This document shows positions 45,623-54,360 of a DNA stretch of 64,000 nucleotides, in pieces. The DNA lies in assembly GCF_038039215.1 (NCBI RefSeq), contig NZ_JBBPCL010000003.1, positions 124,001-188,000 of the forward strand, read 5' to 3'. The translations under genes were made by a program, and so were the position numbers. Each line of letters starts with the position of its first letter. The first letter of the stretch is position 1. The DNA is from Pseudonocardia sp. T1-2H. Lineage in GTDB: Bacteria > Actinomycetota > Actinomycetes > Mycobacteriales > Pseudonocardiaceae. The notes under the pieces were generated by a model. It saw only the letters and a list, made by a program, of their open reading frames with translations. It searched no databases and was not told where the DNA came from.

Positions 45623-46203
45623 CTGGTCCGCTACACCGCTCTCGGGCCCCGCCGTAGATCCCGGATCCGGCGGCCCGGCGACGTCAGCGATTTGATGGCT
45701 CTGATCGGCTCCCATTCGCCGCGATCGGCTCCCTAGATCGCGGACCCAGTGGGCCGGGCGAAACGGTCGCAGTCGCGCAGGCGCTGAGACCCCGGCACTT
45801 CGGAGGATGACTATGCTTGGCTCCAAAAGGGTTACTCGACCAGCGGTTTGGTCGACGGCCACTGACCACAATCGCACGACCCGCGCGACGTACCTCGGAC
45901 GTGTATTCGTGGAGTGCACTACGGGCCCTCAGTCGTGGCGCGGTGGCCCTGCAGCCCGCGGGGGTGATAGCTCCGGTCGCGGCGTAATTCAGCTCCTCTC
46001 TCGCCCGAGGTCGAAGAATCGCGTCTGGGCTAGCGACGACATCGGCTCGCTGGAGGCCATCTGCCCACTAGAGGCCAGTGTCTCAAGCTACAGCCGAGGC
46101 GGCAGGGCCGTCCGCGGGCCTGTCCCGACCGCCGTCCTTGGGCTGTTGGGTAAACTGGTCGCCGGCCGCCGCAGCGACCGTACTTCGTTGTTCAGGTAAG
46201 CCG
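45623..46203. other. gap between extradiol dioxygenase and monooxygenase genes
   Basis: No supported gene. A 130-codon frame at 45807-46199 has no recognisable features. A likely terminator hairpin lies at the left end. Confidence 0.3.
45643..45678 (+). terminator. candidate terminator hairpin after the extradiol dioxygenase gene
   Basis: CGGGCCCCGCCG and CGGCGGCCCG can pair with a 2-base bulge around a ~13-base loop, 20 bases after the stop codon. Confidence 0.4.
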
Positions 46204-47400
46204 ATGGACACCAAGGATGCTGCGCAAAGAAGTGTCGATGTTGCAATCGTCGGCGCCGGTATCGGTGGATTGACCCTCGCCCTGGCGTTGCGTCGGCACG
46301 GCATCGGGGTAGAGGTATTCGAACGTGCCCATGAACTCCGTGAGGTCGGGGCGGCGGTCGCGCTGGCGGCTAATGGTTCGCGGGTGCTTACCGATCTGGG
46401 TCTCGGTGACCAGTTGGCATCGGTTTCGACCGTCCCGTCGAGCCTCGTCTATCGACACTGGGGCGACGCTCGCCCGCTCGCTTCTCATACGGTCGGGGAT
46501 TGGTACGCCGAGCGGTTCGGCGGGCCGTTCTGGGGCATTCACCGCAGTGATCTGCAGCGGGTACTTGCTGACGCGTGGGGCAGCGACGGGCTCCACCTAG
46601 GCCAGGCCCTCGTTGAGCTTCGGGAGCATTCAGCCGGGGTGGAGTTCCGCTTCGCCGGCGGTTCGCAGGTGCGCGCCCGCGTCGTGGTCGGCGCCGACGG
46701 CGTGCACTCGACGGTCCGGCGATCGCTCACCGACGACGTCCCGGTGTACTCGGGCACCACCGGCTTCCGGGGCCTGGTCCCAATCGAGGCCCTCCCCTCA
46801 CTACCCGACCCACAAGCCGTTCAGTTTTGGATGGGGCCCGGAGCTCATTTGCTTCACTACCCGATCGGCGCCATGGTCAACTTCCTCGCCGTCATCGAGG
46901 GGCCGCCGATCTGGACGGAACCGCTCGGTACCGCGATAGCTGCAGACGGGGAGCTGGTCGGACACTTCACCGGCTGGCACCCCGCCATCATCGAGATGCT
47001 GACAGCCGTGCCGCAGAGCCCGCGCTGGGCTCTGTTGAGCCTGCCCTCGCTCGCCCGCTGGAGCCGCGATCGGATCGTCCTCATCGGGGATGCCGCGCAT
47101 GCCATGTTACCTCACCACGGTCAGGGCGCGAATCAAACCATCGAGGACGCCGCCGTGCTGGCGGATTGCCTCGCCGAGGCCGGACCAGACCGATACACCG
47201 TGGCATTCGGATGCTACGAGCGGTTCCGGCGGGCACGTACCCGAGCGGTCCAGCTCAGTTCGTCGGCTACGTCGGGGCTTCTGCACCTGCCCGACGGGCC
47301 AGTCGCGCGCGCCCGAGACCGCGAGCTGTCCCGTCTCGTGGAGAAGTTCGGCTGGATCCACGCCTACGACGCTCGCAACGTGGTCATGGGCGCATCGTAA
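46204..47400 (+). CDS. FAD-dependent aromatic monooxygenase (salicylate hydroxylase-like)
   Basis: 398 residues of the class A flavoprotein hydroxylases. It shows GxGxxG in DVAIVGAGIGGLTLALAL, the DG motif in VVVGADGVHSTVRRSL, and the GD motif in RIVLIGDAAHAMLPHHGQGA followed by NQTIEDA. The closest look is salicylate 1-hydroxylase and 3-hydroxybenzoate 6-hydroxylase types. With the hydrolase and catechol 2,3-dioxygenase nearby, salicylate to catechol is the most economical role (inference). It starts ATG 46204 and is followed 52 bases later by the catechol dioxygenase gene, which suggests one transcript. Confidence 0.8.
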   Translation: MDTKDAAQRSVDVAIVGAGIGGLTLALALRRHGIGVEVFERAHELREVGAAVALAANGSRVLTDLGLGDQLASVSTVPSSLVYRHWGDARPLASHTVGDWYAERFGGPFWGIHRSDLQRVLADAWGSDGLHLGQALVELREHSAGVEFRFAGGSQVRARVVVGADGVHSTVRRSLTDDVPVYSGTTGFRGLVPIEALPSLPDPQAVQFWMGPGAHLLHYPIGAMVNFLAVIEGPPIWTEPLGTAIAADGELVGHFTGWHPAIIEMLTAVPQSPRWALLSLPSLARWSRDRIVLIGDAAHAMLPHHGQGANQTIEDAAVLADCLAEAGPDRYTVAFGCYERFRRARTRAVQLSSSATSGLLHLPDGPVARARDRELSRLVEKFGWIHAYDARNVVMGAS

Positions 47401-47452
47401 CCGTGAATTGAACTAACGCCGTCTAAAGCCCGCCGTTTCGAAGGAGGATGGG

Positions 47453-48493
47453 ATGACCTCAGTACAAAACGCAGCGCACCCCTCAGCGCATGCCGCTTCG
47501 CCGCCGCGGTTCGAGTTGGCGCACATGGCCCACGCCGAGCTGTTCACCCCGGACATGGAGGGCAGCCTGTGGTTCTTCACCCAGCTGCTGGGCATGCGGG
47601 AGACGGCCCGGAACAAGGGCTCGGTGTACCTGCGCTGCTACGAAGACCCCTACCATCACAGCCTCAAGCTGACCGAACGGGACCAGCCTGGGTTGGGGAA
47701 TCTCGGCTGGCGGACCACCTCGGCCGACGCGCTAGAGCGGCGCGCTGCTGCGCTGGATAAGGCTGGTCTGGGGAAGGGCTGGACGAAGGGCGACCTCGGC
47801 GTCGGGCGTACGTTCGCGTTCGAAAGCCCCGACGGGCACCCGATGGAGCTGGTCTGGGAGGTCGAGAAGTTCAGTGCCCCGCCGGACCAGCGCAGCAAGA
47901 TCCTGACGCGGCGGTCGAAGCGCCCGCTCCAGGGGCTGCCGCCACGCCGACTCGACCACGTCAACCTGATGGCGTCCGACGTCACCACCCAGAAGGAGCT
48001 CTTCGAGAAGACGCTGGGCTTCGGCACCCGGGAGCGGGTGGTCGACGCCGCGGCCGGCGGCACCGAGATCGGCGCCTGGATGAGCGTCAACATCCTCGGC
48101 CACGAGATGGCGATCATGCTCGACCAGACGGGGTCTCGGGGCCGGTTGCACCACCTGGCGTTCTGGTACGGGGTGCCGCAGCACAACACTGATGCGGCCG
48201 AACTGTGCCGGGAGTACGGCATCCAGATCGAGGCCGGTCCGGACGTGCACGGGATCACCCAGGGTGCCTTCCTCTATGTCTTCGAGCCCGGTGGTAACCG
48301 CATCGAGCTGTTCGGTAACTCCGGGATCCTGGAGATGGAGCCGGATTTCGAAACCGTCACCTGGGACCTGTCTGACTTCGACACCGCGCTCGCGATCGGC
48401 GGCGCGACACTGCCTGCCGAGACCTATTTTGTCTACGGCACCCCAGCCAACCCCGACCAGGACAAGCTGTTGACCCCCTGGAGTGCCCGCTAG
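47453..48493 (+). CDS. catechol 2,3-dioxygenase (type I extradiol, VOC superfamily)
   Basis: 346 residues. Iron ligands: His in RRLDHVNLMASDV, His in RGRLHHLAFWYGVPQH, and Glu in FLYVFEPGGNRIELFGNSG. HLAFWYG and the FEPGGNRIE(L/V) pattern fit catechol 2,3-dioxygenases of the XylE/DmpB side of the family. It opens catechol to 2-hydroxymuconic semialdehyde. GGAGG precedes the ATG. The aldehyde dehydrogenase, hydratase and aldolase of the lower pathway are not in the window. Confidence 0.87.
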   Translation: MTSVQNAAHPSAHAASPPRFELAHMAHAELFTPDMEGSLWFFTQLLGMRETARNKGSVYLRCYEDPYHHSLKLTERDQPGLGNLGWRTTSADALERRAAALDKAGLGKGWTKGDLGVGRTFAFESPDGHPMELVWEVEKFSAPPDQRSKILTRRSKRPLQGLPPRRLDHVNLMASDVTTQKELFEKTLGFGTRERVVDAAAGGTEIGAWMSVNILGHEMAIMLDQTGSRGRLHHLAFWYGVPQHNTDAAELCREYGIQIEAGPDVHGITQGAFLYVFEPGGNRIELFGNSGILEMEPDFETVTWDLSDFDTALAIGGATLPAETYFVYGTPANPDQDKLLTPWSAR

Positions 48494-48939
48494 CCGAAAT
48501 AATGCTGGGTACAGCGTGCGACGAGGAAACTGGCGGCGTTGCGCTGACGCTGCGTGCCCCGGCGGAGTGGCAATCTACATTCGGGCCCTCGCCCGACACA
48601 TTCGAAGCACAAAGCTGGAACCGGGATCCGTTCCCGGTTCACCCAGCCGAGGTTGAAGTCAAACTCGAGCGGTCTCAAAGAGACTGCGGTCGGTCGATCG
48701 GACGCCTGCGCACACGGGAAACGAGTGTGTCAATCACTTCCAGACGCCCCCGGAAGCTGCATCAGGGAACGAAAGATTGGCATGATCTTCAAAGCCATTC
48801 AGGAAAAGCGACTGCACGGCCAGGGACCATTTTAGGCGCGGGAGGTACGGATGATCCCGCACGGCGCGACCAGAAGACAAGACTTCTAGGACCACGACCA
48901 ATGCGCAAGGCGAAACTTATATTAAATAGGGGGTCAAGG
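48494..48939. other. gap before the YciI gene
   Basis: The frame is open but the encoded sequence is unlike any family and has no good start. Nothing else is seen. Confidence 0.3.
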
Positions 48940-49233
48940 ATGCCGCTGTTCGCAGTGATCTGGCGTTACACCGAGGACACGCAGCGGGTGGACGAGGTGC
49001 GTCCGCTCCATCGAAAGTACCTGAGCGATCTGGTTCAGCGGGGAATCGTGCGTGAGGCAGGGCCGTGGTCCGACGGCACCGGCGGCCTGTTAGTTTTTGA
49101 TACCGCCGACGAGGCGGAGCTGAAATCGCTGCTCGATGACGATCCGTGCACCACCAGCGGGGTCCTCGTTGAGCAGCGGATTCACGAGTGGAAGGTCCTT
49201 GTGGGGCCATTGAGTGATAGATCGAGCGCATGA
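48940..49233 (+). CDS. YciI-like protein
   Basis: 97 residues: MPLFAVIWRYTEDTQRVDEV, RPLHRKYLSDLVQRGIVREA, FDTADEAELKSLLDDDPC and HEWKVLVGP. The YciI fold is a ferredoxin-like dimer, with the conserved His (LHRKYL) and Asp (DDDP) where the family has its putative active site. Members resemble muconolactone isomerase and often sit in aromatic pathways. The exact reaction is unknown. GGGGG lies close upstream of the ATG. Confidence 0.75.
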   Translation: MPLFAVIWRYTEDTQRVDEVRPLHRKYLSDLVQRGIVREAGPWSDGTGGLLVFDTADEAELKSLLDDDPCTTSGVLVEQRIHEWKVLVGPLSDRSSA

Positions 49234-49484
49234 TTTCGATGATCTTGCCCATCAGACGCCACAGAGGCAAGCCAGCCCGACGGCGCCGCGCCGAAACTTC
49301 GGCGGATGAATTGCAGGAACATGCACATCCTTCCTGACGCCCGGCGCCCGGCGTCGCCTCAGCCGAGGTATCCGTCACCCTGGGGAGAACTCAGTACAGA
49401 TTGTGAGTCACTTTTTCTTCCATCGCTCGTTAACCGCTTGAGTGTGGACGAACAAGGCGCCACCGGACGGGAGAGATAGCTACG
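49234..49484. other. intergenic region, likely mce operon promoter
   Basis: No gene. GTGAGTCAC at 49403-49411 is a short palindrome within an AT-rich patch (ATTGTGAGTCACTTTTTC) 74-82 bases before the first mce gene; it may mark the promoter or operator. Confidence 0.35.
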
Positions 49485-50255
49485 ATGACGACGAGCTCGT
49501 CCTCACTCCTGGCGAGGCAATTGCGCCCTCTGGGCGGGCTGTTCGCCATGTCTCTGGACTCCCTGCAAAGCCTATTCAAGCGCCCGTTCCAGTGGCGCGA
49601 GGCGATCCAGCAGATGTGGTTCATCATTCGCGTCTCGATTGTTCCGACGTTGCTGGTGATGCTCGGCTTTACGCTGCTGGTGATCTTCGAGGTCAACCTG
49701 CTACTGAAGGATCTGGGGGCGCTGGACCTCGCCGGCGCGATCGCGGGCATCGCCTCGATCCAGCAGATCGGACCGTTCGTAACGGTCGTCGTCATCGCCG
49801 GTGCCGGCGGGACAGCGATCTGCGCCGATCTGGGCTCCCGGACCATCCGTGAGGAGATCGCTGCGATGCAGGTGCTGGGAATCGACCCGATCCAGCGTCT
49901 CGTTGTTCCCCGGGTGATCGCGATGGTCGTCGTCGGCCAGGTGCTCAACTTCATCATCGGCGCCGGCGGCCTCATTGGAGGGTACTTCTTCTCTATCTAT
50001 CTGCAGGGCGCCACCCCGGGGGCGTATGTCGACAGTATTCCGATGTTCACCGGCCCGGCCGAGCTCGCTGTCAGCATGATCAAGGCGTTCGTCTTCGGGG
50101 TGATCGCCGCGCTCATCGCCTGTTACCGCGGGCTCACTGTCTCGGGTGGTTCCAAGGGTGTGGGAGACGCGGTGAACCAAGCGGTTGTCATCACGGTCAC
50201 CGTCCTTGTTCCGGTCAGCCTGACCATCACGATCGTCCAATTCGCAGTCCTGTAG
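49485..50255 (+). CDS. yrbEA: MCE-associated ABC permease YrbEA (MlaE family)
   Basis: 256 residues with five hydrophobic stretches, e.g. SIVPTLLVMLGFTLLVIFEV, IGPFVTVVVIAGAGGTAICA, VLNFIIGAGGLIGGYFFSIY. The MlaE-type EExxAMxVLGIDP motif is present (EEIAAMQVLGIDPIQRLVVP). Paired with YrbEB it forms the membrane permease that handles lipids or hydrophobic molecules delivered by the Mce proteins. First gene of a continuous operon to 60682. Confidence 0.92.
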   Translation: MTTSSSSLLARQLRPLGGLFAMSLDSLQSLFKRPFQWREAIQQMWFIIRVSIVPTLLVMLGFTLLVIFEVNLLLKDLGALDLAGAIAGIASIQQIGPFVTVVVIAGAGGTAICADLGSRTIREEIAAMQVLGIDPIQRLVVPRVIAMVVVGQVLNFIIGAGGLIGGYFFSIYLQGATPGAYVDSIPMFTGPAELAVSMIKAFVFGVIAALIACYRGLTVSGGSKGVGDAVNQAVVITVTVLVPVSLTITIVQFAVL

Positions 50256-50267
50256 GGGGGTATTGAG

Positions 50268-51113
50268 ATGGCACGCAGGAGTGCGACCAGCACGCTGAAG
50301 CGCGTCGCGGGTGGGCCCGTCCGGATCTTGGATGTGCTGGGCCAGCAGGGTCTGTTCTACGGACGAGTGGTGACCTCGTTACCGACCACTCTGCGCTTGT
50401 ACAAGAAAGAGCTGATCCGGCTCATCGCCGAGTTGGGTATGGGATCTGGGGCGCTCGCGCTAGTCGGCGGCTCGGCGGCCATCGTTGCCTCGATAACGTA
50501 CTTCGCCGGCGGCGTTGCCGCTGCGCAGGGCTTCGAGTCCTCCAACAACATCGGGGTCGGCTCGATGAGCCCGCTGCTCGCAGCCTACTTTACCATCCGA
50601 ATCTCCACGCCTGTACTGGCTGGTGTCGCGTTGGCTGTGACCATCGGCGCGGCCACCACGTCGCAGATCGGTGCTATGCGGATCTCCGAGGAGATCGACG
50701 CGCTCGAGGTCATGTCGGTACCCCCGCTGCGGTACCTCGTCACGACGCGGGTGCTCGCTGGGCTGATCGTGATCACGCCGCTCTATGTCTTCGCCTCGTT
50801 GGCGGGCTTTCTCGCCGACTATTTCATCCTCGTCTTCTTCTACGAATCGGGCGCGGGCAATTTCAGGCACTACTTCTTCCTCTACCTTGACCCACTCGAC
50901 ATCGTCTTCGCCTACATCCAGATCGTGGCGATGGTAGTTGTCGTGATGTTCATCCACACCTACTACGGCTACAACGCATCCGGCGGCCCGGCCGAAGTCG
51001 GCGAGGCGGTTGGGAAGTCGGTGCGGTCTTCGTTGTCCGCGGTGATGGTTGTCAACCTGCTGGTAGCGATGGCCCTATACGCCAACTTCAACACCTTCCA
51101 CCTGGCGGGCTGA
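50268..51113 (+). CDS. yrbEB: MCE-associated ABC permease YrbEB (MlaE family)
   Basis: 281 residues. Several hydrophobic helices and the family motif EEIDALEVMSVPPLRYLVTT, which in YrbEB replaces the LGIDP of YrbEA. It begins 12 bases after YrbEA behind GGGGG. Forms the heterodimeric permease with YrbEA. Confidence 0.92.
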   Translation: MARRSATSTLKRVAGGPVRILDVLGQQGLFYGRVVTSLPTTLRLYKKELIRLIAELGMGSGALALVGGSAAIVASITYFAGGVAAAQGFESSNNIGVGSMSPLLAAYFTIRISTPVLAGVALAVTIGAATTSQIGAMRISEEIDALEVMSVPPLRYLVTTRVLAGLIVITPLYVFASLAGFLADYFILVFFYESGAGNFRHYFFLYLDPLDIVFAYIQIVAMVVVVMFIHTYYGYNASGGPAEVGEAVGKSVRSSLSAVMVVNLLVAMALYANFNTFHLAG

Positions 51114-51119
51114 GCAGCA

Positions 51120-52319
51120 ATGGAGATAAGCACGTTCAAGGTCCGACTGGTGGGCGTCCTCATGATCGGCGTACTGGTTGGCCTGTTCGCCCTGGCCGCC
51201 GCGTTCTACGCGCAGGCCTTCCGGTCGACGGTTCCGGTCACACTTGTGGCAAATCGCGCGGGGCTGGTGATGGCCCCGGGCAACGACGTAAAGCTGCGAG
51301 GCATCAGTGTCGGCGAGGTAACCGCCATCCAGGAGGCCGGCGGGGACGCCGTTCTCAGTCTCGGCTTGGACCCGGACAGGGTCGCCGATATTCCGGCCAA
51401 CGTCACTGCCCAGATCGTCCCCGCCACGCTGTTCGGAACCAAATACGTGGCCCTGTCCGAGCCTGAGCGGCCCAGCCGCGCCCGGATCGCGGCGAACGCG
51501 GTGCTCCGGAACGAAAGCGTCACTGTCGAGGTGAACAACGTCTTCGACAATTTGGCAATGGTGCTCAACTCGGTCGACCCAGCGAAGATCAACGCAACGC
51601 TCGGAGAGATCGCTCTTGCCCTTGACGGTCGGGGTGACGAGATCGCCGGGCTTGCCAGCAACGCGAACGCCTACCTGGCGCGTATCAATGGGAAGCTGCC
51701 CACCCTGCGTCGTGACCTCGTCGCACTCGCTGATGTCACGCAGATCTACGCCGGGGTCGCCCCCGATGTGCTCCGCGTCCTCGACAATGCGACCGCCTCC
51801 GGTCACACCATCGTCGACCAGGCCGAGGAGCTCGATGCGTTCCTGCTCGACGTGACCACGTTGGGGCAGGTCGGGCGTGAGGTACTAGCCCAGAACCAGC
51901 ACGAATTCATCACTGCACTCGAGGTGCTGCGCCCGACCACTGGACTGCTCAGGGCGTACGAGCCGGGCTTGACCTGCTTCATCGAAGGGTTGGACTACAC
52001 CCGCCAGGTACTGGAACCGGCCCTTGGCGGAGTATCTCCGGAGCTCCGGCTCGCGACAACGTTGACCATCGGCCAGAAGGCCTACGAGTACCCGCGGGAC
52101 CTGCCCAAGGTCGAGGCTGATAACCCTCCTGCCTGTTACGGGCTTCCGGTGCTCGAAGAGCACGAGCGCCCGAGCCCATACGTTCCGACGGACACGGGCA
52201 CCAACCCGAATGCGAGCAACAGCAATGAGTTCGCGGTCGAAGCCCCCCCGTTCGAGTTGCTCTTTGGTCCGCCCAGGCCCGGCTCCAGCCCGGCGACCAC
52301 GACTGGGGGAGCCCGATGA
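51120..52319 (+). CDS. mceA: MCE family protein, MceA position
   Basis: 399 residues. One N-terminal helix (LVGVLMIGVLVGLFALAAAF) anchors it. The MCE domain follows (RAGLVMAPGNDVKLRGISVG, PATLFGTKYVALSEP), then a long helical region. The tail is Pro/Ser/Thr rich. The six Mce proteins are thought to form a hydrophobic conduit across the envelope. The stop overlaps the next start. Confidence 0.9.
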   Translation: MEISTFKVRLVGVLMIGVLVGLFALAAAFYAQAFRSTVPVTLVANRAGLVMAPGNDVKLRGISVGEVTAIQEAGGDAVLSLGLDPDRVADIPANVTAQIVPATLFGTKYVALSEPERPSRARIAANAVLRNESVTVEVNNVFDNLAMVLNSVDPAKINATLGEIALALDGRGDEIAGLASNANAYLARINGKLPTLRRDLVALADVTQIYAGVAPDVLRVLDNATASGHTIVDQAEELDAFLLDVTTLGQVGREVLAQNQHEFITALEVLRPTTGLLRAYEPGLTCFIEGLDYTRQVLEPALGGVSPELRLATTLTIGQKAYEYPRDLPKVEADNPPACYGLPVLEEHERPSPYVPTDTGTNPNASNSNEFAVEAPPFELLFGPPRPGSSPATTTGGAR

Positions 52320-53347
52320 GCGTGCGATCCGATGTGATAAAGGTTGTGGGCTTTCTGCTTCTGGGCCTGTTCTTCGGTGGCCTGCTGTGGGTGACCTTGG
52401 CGCGCTCTACCGTCGGCATCGGCTCGAGCTCCTACGTGGCGGACTTCACCGACGTCAGCGGACTGGAAGCGGGCGACGTTGTACGCGTCGCCGGTGTCCG
52501 GGTCGGTCAAGTCACCGATGTCGCCGTGGGAGGCGATGACCAGATCAAGGTGGAGTTCGAGGTCGCGCACAGCCAGCCGGTCCTGAGTGGCACCCGGCTG
52601 CTCGTTCGCTACGAGAATCTCCTCGGTGATCGCTTCCTCGAGCTCACCGACGGTCCCGGATCGACGAGCCTCCAGCCGGCGGACCGGATCATCCCGGCCA
52701 ACCGAACCTCCCCGGCACTGGATCTCGACGTCTTACTCAATGGTTTCAAACCGCTGTTCCAGGGCCTGCAGCCGGACCAGATCAACGCGCTGGCCACCAA
52801 CATAGTCAGTACGTTGCAGGGCAGGGCGGGCACTGTGGACTCGCTGCTGCGGCACACGGCGTCGCTGTCAGGCACATTGGCCGACCGAGACCAGGTTATC
52901 GGCCAGGTGATCACCAACCTGAACACCGTGCTGGGCACCGTCGATTCCCGTGACCAGCAGCTGTCCATGACTCTGGACCAGCTTCAGCGGCTGGTGTCCG
53001 GGCTCTCCGAGGATCATCAGGCCATCGGCTCGGCGATCGAGCAGATCAACGGTTTCGCCGGCGACCTGGCCGGGCTGCTCGACCAGGCCCGGCCGCCGCT
53101 ACGCGGCACGGTGGAGCAGCTCAACCGCACTGCGACGGTCCTCGACGACAACCGCGACTCGCTCAACGCCGTCCTCGCGCAGATCCCGGTGGCTTACCAG
53201 AGCCTGACCCGCACCGCGACCTATGGCTCGTTCTTCAACTTCTACCTGTGCAGTGTCCAGGTGAAGGTGACCGGACCGGACGGACAACCGATCACCTCAC
53301 CGGTAATCGGATCCAACCAGAACACACCGAGGTGCCGCCTCCCATGA
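52316..53347 (+). CDS. mceB: MCE family protein, MceB position
   Basis: 343 residues. N-terminal helix VVGFLLLGLFFGGLLWVTLA, MCE domain with DVSGLEAGDVVRVAGVRVGQ and YENLLGDRFLELT, then a helical alpha region and a short C-terminal segment with one Cys pair (FNFYLCSVQVK, NTPRCRLP). ATGA overlaps on both sides couple it to its neighbours. Confidence 0.9.
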   Translation: MSVRSDVIKVVGFLLLGLFFGGLLWVTLARSTVGIGSSSYVADFTDVSGLEAGDVVRVAGVRVGQVTDVAVGGDDQIKVEFEVAHSQPVLSGTRLLVRYENLLGDRFLELTDGPGSTSLQPADRIIPANRTSPALDLDVLLNGFKPLFQGLQPDQINALATNIVSTLQGRAGTVDSLLRHTASLSGTLADRDQVIGQVITNLNTVLGTVDSRDQQLSMTLDQLQRLVSGLSEDHQAIGSAIEQINGFAGDLAGLLDQARPPLRGTVEQLNRTATVLDDNRDSLNAVLAQIPVAYQSLTRTATYGSFFNFYLCSVQVKVTGPDGQPITSPVIGSNQNTPRCRLP

Positions 53348-54360
53348 TCAGATTCAGCGAAAAGAACCCGGTCCTCCTCGGCGGGTTGGGTCTGGTCGTT
53401 ATTACCATCGTGCTGGGGCTGGCGCTCAATACCGACAAACTCGTGAACCTCACCGGCTCCGGGTACAGCGCATTGTTCGGTGAAGCTGGCGGCTTGAAAG
53501 ACGGGGACCCCGTTAAGGTCGGCGGCTTTGAGATCGGGCGGGTGACAGACGTTGTACTGGACGGACCGGACGTGCGGGTCGACTTCCGGGTGACGGACCG
53601 GCGTGTCCGGCTGGGCCAGGACACCTCGGCCAGCGTCAGCGTGGCCACCATCCTCGGCGAGAAGTTCCTCAAGCTCGTCCCGGGCGGAGACGACGAACTC
53701 TCCTCCGCGACGCCGATCCCTCGGACCCGAACCACGGCTCCCTACGACCTGCCCGACGCCTTGTCGACCCTGACCACCAAGTCCGAGGCTATCGACCTGC
53801 CCGAGCTGGCGAGTGCGCTGAACACCACCGCCACCACCTTGGACGGGACCGCGCCGCAGCTCAAGGCTGCGCTGGACGGGGTGAAAAGGCTGTCCCAGAC
53901 GATCAGCTCCCGGGATCAATCACTGCGCGAACTCCTCAACCACACCAACGGGGTCACCGGTGTCCTCGCCCAGCGCGCCCAGCAGCTCAAGCTCCTGATC
54001 GGGGACGGCAACGTACTGCTCGCCGAGCTGCAGGCACGCCGGGAGGCAATCACCCAACTGCTGGCTAACGCATCGGCGCTGGCTCACCAGCTCAACGGGT
54101 TAGTCGCGGACAACCGGACACAGCTCGGGCCGATGCTGGATCGGCTGAACTCGGTCCTGGCGGTACTGAAACAGAACGAGGACAACATCGCCAAGATCCT
54201 CAAGGGGGCGGGCCATTTCGCGACAAGTATGGGAGACGCGCTGGCCACCGGCCCGTTCTTCCAGGCCTATGTGGAGAACCTGATTCCCGGCAACCTCATT
54301 CCGCTGTCCGACTACCTGCCTCAGGTCCCGTCGACTCCGGCACCGGGAGGCACCCGGTGA
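53344..54360 (+). CDS. mceC: MCE family protein, MceC position
   Basis: 338 residues from MIRFSEKNPVLLGGLGLVVI; ATG overlaps the MceB stop. MCE domain: GGLKDGDPVKVGGFEIGRVT and SVATILGEKFLKLVPGG. Helical region includes RAQQLKLLIGDGNVLLAELQ. Upstream in-frame codons belong to the overlapping MceB gene and are not used. Confidence 0.9.
   Translation: MIRFSEKNPVLLGGLGLVVITIVLGLALNTDKLVNLTGSGYSALFGEAGGLKDGDPVKVGGFEIGRVTDVVLDGPDVRVDFRVTDRRVRLGQDTSASVSVATILGEKFLKLVPGGDDELSSATPIPRTRTTAPYDLPDALSTLTTKSEAIDLPELASALNTTATTLDGTAPQLKAALDGVKRLSQTISSRDQSLRELLNHTNGVTGVLAQRAQQLKLLIGDGNVLLAELQARREAITQLLANASALAHQLNGLVADNRTQLGPMLDRLNSVLAVLKQNEDNIAKILKGAGHFATSMGDALATGPFFQAYVENLIPGNLIPLSDYLPQVPSTPAPGGTR

Noticed and set aside
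48502..48939. 146-codon upstream extension of the YciI frame
   Set aside because: YciI proteins are about 95 residues and begin as at 48940; the upstream part is unlike any family.
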